From assembly GCA_027343725.1 (NCBI GenBank), contig DAHWKH010000093.1, forward strand, positions 1 to 11,779: a DNA stretch of 11,779 bases, given 5' to 3'. Positions 6,979 to 11,779 of the stretch are shown here, piece by piece. Each line of letters opens with the position of its first letter. Within the stretch, counting starts at the first letter, position 1. A program made the translations under genes and the position numbers. The notes under the pieces were generated by a model, which saw only the letters and a list, made by a program, of their open reading frames with translations, did no database searches and was not told the origin of the DNA. The stretch is from Acidiferrobacteraceae bacterium. Lineage in GTDB: Bacteria > Pseudomonadota > Gammaproteobacteria > Acidiferrobacterales > Acidiferrobacteraceae.

Positions 6979-7830
6979 ATGCAGGAGCCTTGCGCCGCGA
7001 TGCACGATTTGCATACGCACACGCTGTGGTCCGACGGGGATTTGAGTCCCGAGGCCTTGGTCGGCGAGGCCGCGCGCGCGGGCGTGCGGGTGCTGGCGGT
7101 CACCGACCACGATACCACCCAGGGGATCGCCGCGGCGCGCGCGGGCGCTGACGCCCGCGGCATCGTGCTCGTGGCCGGCGTGGAGATCTCCGTCACCTGG
7201 CAGGGTCTGAACGTCCATTTGGTGGGGCTCGACATCGACGTCGACAACGCCGCCTTGCAAACCGGGCTTGCGCGCCTGCAAACGATCCGCCGTGATCGGG
7301 CGCGGGCGATCGTGGAGGCGCTTGCGCGCGACGGCCTGGGCGAGGCCCGCGCGGCGCTCGTGCGCCCGGGCGTCGTGGGGCGCGGCCATATCGCCGACTG
7401 GCTGGTGGCGAACGGGCACGCGCGCCATCGCGCCGGGGCCTTCAAGCGGTTTTTGGCGCGCGGGGCCTCGGCCTACGTGCCGGTGACCTGGGCGAGCCTC
7501 GAGGAGGGCATCGCCTGGATCCGGGCCGCCGGGGGCTGTTCGGTGCTGGCGCACCCCACGCGCTACGACCTCAGCGCCGGACGCTTGCGGCAGCTGATCG
7601 CGGGCTTCGCCGAGGCCGGCGGCGAGGCGCTCGAGGTGGTCTCCACGGGCCTGCAGGCGGGCGAAATCGCGCGCCTCGGACGGCTCGCGCAGCACCACCG
7701 CCTCAAGGCCTCGCTCGGATCGGACTATCACAAGCCGCTGCCCTGGCGGAGCGAGCCCGGGCATCTGCCGGCCCTGCCCGCCGACTGTGTGCCGGTCTGG
7801 CGCGACCGCGCCCGTATGCAACCCGCGTGA
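6979..7830 (+). CDS. rnm: PHP-domain phosphoesterase: RNase AM / 3',5'-nucleoside bisphosphate phosphatase homologue
   Basis: A 283-residue PHP-domain enzyme of the YciV/TrpH family. Characterised relatives are E. coli RNase AM (a 5'-3' exonuclease acting on short RNAs and on the 5' ends of rRNA) and a Chromobacterium phosphatase that hydrolyses 3',5'-nucleoside bisphosphates. The metal-binding residues are present: HxH in DLHTHT (H12, H14), D19 in WSDG, VTDHDT (42-46 region, D43 and H44), the Glu of AGVEIS (E69), H80, H192 in LAHPTRY, and the final D249/H251 of GSDYHKP. These form the trinuclear metal site of PHP enzymes. The ATG at 6979 was chosen from the Shine-Dalgarno; the ATG at 7000 (giving MHDLHTHT) is the alternative. 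It heads the plus-strand block, 11 bp before yciO, the same pairing as E. coli yciV-yciO. RNase versus pAp-phosphatase activity cannot be decided from sequence. Confidence 0.92.
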   Translation: MQEPCAAMHDLHTHTLWSDGDLSPEALVGEAARAGVRVLAVTDHDTTQGIAAARAGADARGIVLVAGVEISVTWQGLNVHLVGLDIDVDNAALQTGLARLQTIRRDRARAIVEALARDGLGEARAALVRPGVVGRGHIADWLVANGHARHRAGAFKRFLARGASAYVPVTWASLEEGIAWIRAAGGCSVLAHPTRYDLSAGRLRQLIAGFAEAGGEALEVVSTGLQAGEIARLGRLAQHHRLKASLGSDYHKPLPWRSEPGHLPALPADCVPVWRDRARMQPA

Positions 7831-7832
7831 CC

Positions 7833-7838
7833 GGAGGA
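7833..7838 (+). promoter_or_regulatory. Ribosome binding site of yciO
   Basis: GGAGGA in the 11-bp gap after the PHP gene, 3 nt before the ATG at 7842. It selects this ATG over the in-frame GTG at 7827. Confidence 0.7.
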
Positions 7839-7841
7839 CTC

Positions 7842-8477
7842 ATGGCCCAGTATCTTGTCGTCCACCCCGATAACCCGCAGCGGCGTCTCCTGCGCGCGAC
7901 CGCCGCGATCGTGCACGCAGGCGGCGTGATCGCCTATCCGACCGACTCGGGTTATGCGCTTGGGTGTGCGCTCGCGAACACCGAGGGACGCGAGCGCATC
8001 CGGCGCCTGCGCGCGCTCGACGATCATCACCCGTTCACGCTCGTGTGCCGGGATTTGTCGGAGATCGCAACCTACGCGCGCGTCGACAACGCCACGTATC
8101 GCATCCTGCGCGCCCACACCCCCGGGCCCTACACCTTTGTCCTGCCGGCGAGCCGTGAGGTGCCGCGCCGGCTTCTGGATCCCAAGCGCCGCACGATCGG
8201 CCTGCGGGTCCCGGACCATCGGATCACGCAGGCCCTGCTCTCCGAGCTCGGCGCGCCGCTCATGAGCGTGACGCTCGCGTTGCCCGGAGAGGAGGAGCCG
8301 CTTTGCGATCCGGCCGAGATCCGTCAGAGGCTCGAGCACCAAGTGGACGCGGTCGTGGACGGAGGCGGTTGCATCGCCGCACCCACGACCGTGGTCGAAT
8401 GGGACGGTCAGGATTTCCGAATCCGTCGCAGCGGAACGGGTGATCCTTCGGTGTTCGCACCCGGACCGCCCGGCTGA
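7842..8477 (+). CDS. yciO: YciO, Sua5/YrdC/TsaC-family protein
   Basis: A 211-residue YrdC-fold protein of the YciO branch. TsaC/Sua5 relatives make threonylcarbamoyl-AMP for tRNA t6A; YciO is a paralogue whose physiological role is unsettled and which should not be assumed to replace TsaC. Similarity to E. coli YciO as I recall it runs end to end: YLVVHPDNPQRRL at the start, YPTDSGYALGC (32-42), FTLVCRDLSEIATYA (65-79), TPGPYTFVLPASREVPRRLL (93-112), KRRTIGLRVP (115-124) and PTTVVEW near the end. The SxN motif of true TsaC/Sua5 is replaced here by MSVTLALPG (141-149), as in YciO proteins. Only 11 bp separate it from the PHP gene, and the protease gene starts 12 bp after its stop. A candidate promoter lies over its last codons. 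Confidence 0.93.
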   Translation: MAQYLVVHPDNPQRRLLRATAAIVHAGGVIAYPTDSGYALGCALANTEGRERIRRLRALDDHHPFTLVCRDLSEIATYARVDNATYRILRAHTPGPYTFVLPASREVPRRLLDPKRRTIGLRVPDHRITQALLSELGAPLMSVTLALPGEEEPLCDPAEIRQRLEHQVDAVVDGGGCIAAPTTVVEWDGQDFRIRRSGTGDPSVFAPGPPG

Positions 8478-8483
8478 TATACT
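8454..8483 (+). promoter_or_regulatory. Candidate internal promoter before the site-2 protease gene
   Basis: TATACT at 8478-8483 is preceded in correct register by TG (8475-8476), giving an extended -10. TTCGCA at 8454-8459 keeps four of six -35 consensus bases at 18-bp spacing. The predicted start of transcription falls about on the A of the ATG at 8490, which would make the message leaderless. Confidence 0.4.
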
Positions 8484-8489
8484 GCCGGC

Positions 8490-9134
8490 ATGAACGCCCT
8501 ACAGACGTTTTCCATCTGGGCTTTGCCCGTGTTGTTCGCGATCACCTTGCATGAGGTGGCGCACGGCTGGGTCGCGAAGCGCCTCGGCGATCCCACGGCG
8601 GAACGCCTCGGGCGCCTGACGCTGAACCCCGTCAAACACATCGATCCGATCGGAACGGTGCTGATTCCGGGACTGCTGATCCTGATGGGGACCGGCTTCA
8701 TTTTCGGTTGGGCCAAGCCCGTTCCGATCACTTGGTCGAACCTGCGCCGTCCGCGGCGCGACATGGCGCTCGTGGCGCTCGCCGGGCCCGGCGCCAACCT
8801 CTTGATGGCGATCGTGTGGGCGGCGATCGGGCGCATCGCCTTGTATGTGCCCTCGATGTGGGCGGCGCGGCCGCTGTTTTACATGAGCATCGCCGGCATC
8901 ACCATCAATATCGTGCTGATGGTACTGAATCTTTTGCCGTTGCCGCCGCTCGACGGCAGCCGCGTGCTCTCAGGGCTCCTCCCGGGGCCGCTCGCCTGGC
9001 GGTACAGCCGGATCGAGCCCTACGGCCTGTGGATTCTGCTGCTTTTGGTGGGCACCGGCGTGCTCGGCTGGATCCTGGGCCCCCCCGTCACCCTCTTGCG
9101 GAATCTCGTCTTCTCCTTCAGCAGGATGGGGTAG
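8490..9134 (+). CDS. Site-2 protease family intramembrane zinc metalloprotease (M50)
   Basis: A 214-residue polytopic membrane protein of the compact site-2 protease family. The zinc motif HEVAH is at residues 21-25 inside the first hydrophobic segment, with catalytic E22. The second signature, NLLPLPPLDG, supplies D155 as the third ligand. A conserved LNPVKHIDPIGT (45-56) follows the first motif, and FGWAKPVPI (72-80) and ALAGPGANLLMA (96-107) are family landmarks. About five hydrophobic segments are visible. There is no PDZ domain, so it is not RseP/RasP, and its substrate is unknown. The ATG at 8490 has no visible Shine-Dalgarno, but the predicted N terminus leaves the usual distance to HEVAH. 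Gene order with trpS and scpAB is conserved in proteobacteria. Its TAG directly abuts the trpS ATG. Confidence 0.92.
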   Translation: MNALQTFSIWALPVLFAITLHEVAHGWVAKRLGDPTAERLGRLTLNPVKHIDPIGTVLIPGLLILMGTGFIFGWAKPVPITWSNLRRPRRDMALVALAGPGANLLMAIVWAAIGRIALYVPSMWAARPLFYMSIAGITINIVLMVLNLLPLPPLDGSRVLSGLLPGPLAWRYSRIEPYGLWILLLLVGTGVLGWILGPPVTLLRNLVFSFSRMG

Positions 9135-10352
9135 ATGTCCGCGATCCTTCCGCCCGCTACGCGCGTCGTGTCGGGGATGCGCTCCACCGGGCGGCTGCAT
9201 CTTGGGCACTATCACGGCGTTTTGAAGAACTGGGTGCGGCTCCAGCATGAGTACGACTGCCTGTTTTTCGTCGCCGATTGGCATGCGCTGACGACGCATT
9301 ACGAAGATCCCGCGATCATCGCCCCGAGTGTGCGCGAGATGGCCGTGGATTGGATCGCCGCCGGCGTCGACCCGCGCAGCGCGACCTTGTTCGTGCAATC
9401 GGATGTGCCTCAGCATGCCGAATTGCATCTGCTGCTGTCGATGATCACACCGCTTGCCTGGCTCGAGCGCGTGCCCACGTACAAGGATCAGCAGGCGCAG
9501 CTCCGGGAGCGCGACCTCGCGACCTACGGATTCCTCGGTTACCCGCTGTTGCAGACCGCCGATGTGCTCGCCTATCGCGCGGCGCTCGTGCCGGTCGGCG
9601 AAGACCAGGTGCCCCATATCGAGCTCGCGCGCGAGATCGCGCGCCGCTTCAATCACCTCTACGGGCGCGAACCCGGTTTCGTGGAACGGGCCGAAGAGGC
9701 GCTGCGCAAGATGGGCCGGCGCCCCGCGCGCGCCTACAAAGAGTTGCGCGACGCCTATCTCGAACAGGGCGACTCGCAAGCGCTGGAGACGGCGCGTGCC
9801 CTGATCGAGCGCCAGCCCAACATGGTGCTTGGGGACAAGGAACGACTCCTCGGCTATCTCGAAGGGCACGGCCGCCTGATCCTCTCCGAGCCCCAGACCC
9901 TGCTAACGCCGCAGTCGCGCATGCCCGGGCTCGATGGCCAAAAGATGTCCAAGTCCTACGGCAACGTGATCAGTTTGCGGGAGTCCCCGGACGAGGTCAC
10001 GCGCAAGATCAGGACCATGCCGACGGATCCGAGCCGCAAGCGCCGGACCGATCCCGGGGAGCCCACCCATTGCCCCGTGTGGCCGTTCCATGAGATCTAC
10101 TCCTCGGAGGAGACCAAGGCGTGGGTGCAGGAGGGCTGCCGGACAGCGGGCATCGGCTGCCTCGAGTGCAAGCAGCCGGTCATCGACGCCGTGAACGCGG
10201 AATTGGCCCCGATGCGCGCGCGCGCGCAGGAATGGGAGAGCGATGCGGGCCTTGTGCGCAACATCCTCACGGATGGGGCGCGGCGCGCGCGTGAGATCGC
10301 GGAGGAGACCTTGGTGGATGTCCGCCGCGCCATGAATCTGCGTTGGGAATGA
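9135..10352 (+). CDS. trpS: Tryptophanyl-tRNA synthetase, long form with a four-cysteine motif
   Basis: Charges tRNA-Trp with tryptophan; class Ic synthetase. The HIGH motif appears as HLGH (residues 22-25) and the KMSKS loop at 270-274. At 405 residues it is longer than the usual 325-350. The extra length is mainly an Arg/Glu-rich helical insertion before KMSKS (about 185-260). The C-terminal region carries cysteines C313, C335, C342 and C345, a C-x21-C-x6-C-x2-C pattern. Thermotoga maritima TrpRS, as I recall, binds a [4Fe-4S] cluster through C-x22-C-x6-C-x2-C near the anticodon site, so a cluster is plausible here. AGGA lies 8 nt before the ATG, within the end of the protease gene, with no intergenic base. 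scpA begins 3 bp after its stop. No attenuator or tryptophan leader is seen. Confidence 0.96.
   Translation: MSAILPPATRVVSGMRSTGRLHLGHYHGVLKNWVRLQHEYDCLFFVADWHALTTHYEDPAIIAPSVREMAVDWIAAGVDPRSATLFVQSDVPQHAELHLLLSMITPLAWLERVPTYKDQQAQLRERDLATYGFLGYPLLQTADVLAYRAALVPVGEDQVPHIELAREIARRFNHLYGREPGFVERAEEALRKMGRRPARAYKELRDAYLEQGDSQALETARALIERQPNMVLGDKERLLGYLEGHGRLILSEPQTLLTPQSRMPGLDGQKMSKSYGNVISLRESPDEVTRKIRTMPTDPSRKRRTDPGEPTHCPVWPFHEIYSSEETKAWVQEGCRTAGIGCLECKQPVIDAVNAELAPMRARAQEWESDAGLVRNILTDGARRAREIAEETLVDVRRAMNLRWE
10071..10169 (+). other. Predicted iron-sulfur cysteine motif region of TrpS
   Basis: Codons for residues 313-345 of TrpS, bounded by the first and last of four cysteines spaced C-x21-C-x6-C-x2-C; the last three sit in GCRTAGIGCLECK. 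The spacing differs by one residue from the [4Fe-4S] motif I recall for Thermotoga TrpRS. Zinc binding is the alternative. Confidence 0.6.
10212..10228. repeat. Alternating GC tract inside trpS
   Basis: Seventeen bases of strict purine-pyrimidine alternation, AT(GC)7A, coding for Met-Arg-Ala-Arg-Ala. A shorter tract of the same kind lies at 1879-1891 in zipA. It has Z-DNA potential but is equally explained by Ala/Arg codons in GC-rich DNA. Confidence 0.5.
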
Positions 10353-10355
10353 GTC

Positions 10356-11129
10356 GTGAGCACCGTACTCGTTCGGGGTGAAGAGTTCACGCAGCTGCCA
10401 CCCGACCTGTATATCCCGCCGGACGCGCTCGAGGTCATCCTGGAGTCGTTCTCCGGGCCTCTCGATCTGCTCTTGTATCTGATCCGGCGCGACAACCTCG
10501 ATATCCTCGATATCCCGATCGCGGAAGTGACGCGCCAGTACATGGTCTACGTCGAGTTGATGAAGGCCGTGAAGCTCGAACTGGCGGCCGATTATCTCGT
10601 CATGGCGGCGGCGCTTGCGGAGATCAAATCGCGCATGCTGCTGCCGCGCCCGGCGCAGGCCGACGAGGAGGAAGCGGACCCGCGGGCGGAACTCGTGCGC
10701 CGCCTGCTCCTGTACGAACGCTACCGCACGGCGGTGGAGCAATTGGACGCACGCCCGCGCATCGGGCGCGAACTGCACCTGGTGGCGGTCCCCGTCGACG
10801 GACGCCGGACGGAGCGCCCGCCCCCGCAGGTGCGCATGGACGACCTGCTCGAGGCGCTGCGCTCGGTCTTGACGCGGGCGGCGGCGTTCGCGCATCACAC
10901 GATTCTGCGGGAACCGTTGTCGGTGCGCGAGCGCATGACACAGATCCTCGACCGGGTGCGGGTGGACGGATACACGGAATTCTCGGCCTTGTTCGATCCC
11001 GGGGAGGGACGGCGGGGTCTCGTCGTGACCTTCCTTGCGATCCTCGAACTCTCGCGCGAAGCGCTTGTGTCGTTCGTGCAAAACGACGCCTTTGCCCCGA
11101 TCCACATCAAGGCCAACACCCATGAGTGA
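10356..11129 (+). CDS. scpA: Segregation and condensation protein A (kleisin subunit of SMC complex)
   Basis: A 257-residue kleisin that bridges the SMC heads and recruits ScpB. The N-terminal SMC-neck-binding helices are clear: FSGPLDLLLYLIRRDNLDIL (32-51) and IPIAEVTRQY (53-62), then ADYLVMAAALAEIKSRMLLP (78-97). An acidic linker with variable sequence follows. The C-terminal winged-helix part (about 200-250) contains TQILDRVRVDGYTEFSALF and ends with an ILELSREALVSFVQ helix. The GTG at 10356 is chosen because GGGA lies 7 nt upstream and no ATG precedes the conserved region; the leader of about 30 residues before the domain is somewhat variable in the family. It starts 3 bp after trpS and its end overlaps scpB by 8 bp, so translation is probably coupled. 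The matching smc lies at the left end of this window. Confidence 0.96.
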   Translation: MSTVLVRGEEFTQLPPDLYIPPDALEVILESFSGPLDLLLYLIRRDNLDILDIPIAEVTRQYMVYVELMKAVKLELAADYLVMAAALAEIKSRMLLPRPAQADEEEADPRAELVRRLLLYERYRTAVEQLDARPRIGRELHLVAVPVDGRRTERPPPQVRMDDLLEALRSVLTRAAAFAHHTILREPLSVRERMTQILDRVRVDGYTEFSALFDPGEGRRGLVVTFLAILELSREALVSFVQNDAFAPIHIKANTHE

Positions 11130-11736
11130 CATTCAGCTCAAGCACATCCTGCAAGCGGCGCTGTTCGCGGCCGGGGAACCCCTGACGCTCGAGCGCATGG
11201 TGGCGCTGTTCGGTGAAGAGGCGCCCCCCGACCGCGCCACGCTGCTCGCGGCGCTCGCCGAGGTGGAGCAGGATTGCCAGGGGGGGCCCCTGGAGTTGCA
11301 GCGCATCGAGAACGCCTACCGGCTGCAGACGCGCCGCGAGTTCGCGCCCTGGCTCAACCGGCTCTTCGCCGAGCGCCCGGCGCGCTACTCGCGGGCGGTG
11401 CTCGAGACGCTCGCGATCATCGCCTACCGCCAGCCCGTGACGCGCGGGGAGATCGAGGCGATCCGCGGAGTCGCCGTCAGCTCCGAGATCATCCGTGCCT
11501 TGACGCAACGCGAGTGGATCCGCCAGGTCGGCGCCAAGGAGGTGCCGGGACGCCCGGCCCTGTACGGCACGACGCGCGCGTTTCTCGAACATTTCAACCT
11601 GAAGTCCTTGGAGGAGCTGCCGCCCTTGGCGGAGGTGCACGCGGAGGCGAACGCGGGACTTTCGGACTCCGAGCTACCCGAGGAGGCCGAGGGGACCGAG
11701 GGGCCGCCGGCCGCGGCGGGGCCGGACACGCCGTGA
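11122..11736 (+). CDS. scpB: Segregation and condensation protein B
   Basis: A 204-residue ScpB. It dimerises, binds the middle of ScpA and regulates the SMC ATPase. Two winged-helix domains are visible: the first starts LKHILQAALFAAGEPLTLERM (6-26). The second contains YSRAVLETLAIIAYRQPVTR (89-108) and GEIEAIRGVAVS (109-120), then WIRQVGAKEVPGRPALYGTT (132-151), the most conserved part of the family. The C-terminal tail (about 172-204) is acidic and Pro/Ala-rich, likely disordered. The start is the ATG at 11122, overlapping the last codons of scpA (ATGAGTGA); an open frame extends upstream to 11035 but encodes no family sequence. A weak AAGG lies 9 nt before the ATG. Its stop overlaps the next start as GTGA. 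Confidence 0.96.
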   Translation: MSDIQLKHILQAALFAAGEPLTLERMVALFGEEAPPDRATLLAALAEVEQDCQGGPLELQRIENAYRLQTRREFAPWLNRLFAERPARYSRAVLETLAIIAYRQPVTRGEIEAIRGVAVSSEIIRALTQREWIRQVGAKEVPGRPALYGTTRAFLEHFNLKSLEELPPLAEVHAEANAGLSDSELPEEAEGTEGPPAAAGPDTP

Positions 11737-11779
11737 GCGAGAAACTGCAGAAGGTTTTGGCGCAGCGCGGGCTCGGATC
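11733..11779 (+). CDS. rluB: Pseudouridine synthase RluB-like, N-terminal fragment (3' end outside window)
   Basis: Only 15 full codons are visible: GTG start, then SEKLQKVLAQRGLG. This matches the opening of the S4 RNA-binding domain of RluB/RsuA-family pseudouridine synthases, which modify 23S or 16S rRNA. The GTG overlaps the scpB stop (GTGA), and rluB is the usual gene after scpB in proteobacteria. The choice of RluB over RsuA, RluE or RluF rests on that context. No catalytic residue is in view. Confidence 0.75.
   Translation, partial: MSEKLQKVLAQRGLG

Noticed and set aside
6769..7821. A 350-codon minus-strand frame opposite the PHP gene
   Set aside because: The plus strand encodes all PHP metal ligands; this frame also crosses the divergent promoter region and overlaps the start of the unknown gene.
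9903..11132. A 409-codon minus-strand frame opposite trpS and scpA
   Set aside because: It covers two secure genes and the junction between them and contains no recognisable motif.
1..11779. Mobile element, CRISPR, toxin-antitoxin, phage-defence or biosynthetic cluster
   Set aside because: No transposase, integrase, direct-repeat array, terminal repeat or defence-type domain is visible. Nearly all of the window is occupied by housekeeping genes in familiar order.

Overview
This window is an ordinary, gene-dense chromosomal segment from a GC-rich proteobacterium. The gene orders smc-zipA-ligA and PHP phosphatase-yciO-site-2 protease-trpS-scpA-scpB-rluB are typical of gamma- and betaproteobacteria. 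The presence of SMC-ScpAB rather than MukBEF, and a ZipA with a beta-like two-part cytoplasmic region, point away from the enterics. They suggest a deep-branching gammaproteobacterium or a betaproteobacterium; I cannot name a genus. I see no phage, insertion sequence, CRISPR, tRNA, rRNA or toxin-antitoxin locus. I found no sign of an undescribed multi-gene system, and the findings are refinements of housekeeping genes.

Layout. (1) Positions 1-4591, plus strand: the C-terminal end of smc, then zipA 1 bp downstream, then ligA overlapping zipA by 4 bp. Together these cover chromosome organisation, Z-ring anchoring and DNA ligation. (2) Positions 4602-6811, minus strand: an unrecognised 243-residue helical protein, a YciI-like protein, a BolA-family protein (4-bp overlap with yciI) and a secreted parvulin-type lipoprotein. 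This block converges on ligA with only 10 bp between the two stop codons. (3) Positions 6812-6978: the only sizeable gap (167 bp), a divergent intergenic region with a consensus TATAAT on the plus strand. (4) Positions 6979-11779, plus strand: a PHP-domain nucleotide phosphatase/RNase AM homologue, yciO, a site-2 metalloprotease, trpS, scpA, scpB and the first codons of an rluB-like gene. The junctions are 12 bp or shorter, or overlapping, which suggests one long operon with a possible internal promoter before the protease.

How they fit together. SMC (left end) and its kleisin and accessory subunits ScpA and ScpB (right end) form one condensin complex and lie about 9-10 kb apart here. ZipA and LigA share the division/replication theme. 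The right-hand operon mixes RNA turnover (PHP phosphatase), tRNA charging (TrpS) and rRNA modification (RluB-like). The most notable details are a four-cysteine motif in TrpS resembling the iron-sulfur motif of Thermotoga TrpRS, the apparent tandem ZipA-like domain, the unknown protein at 6080-6811, and a possibly leaderless start for the protease gene.
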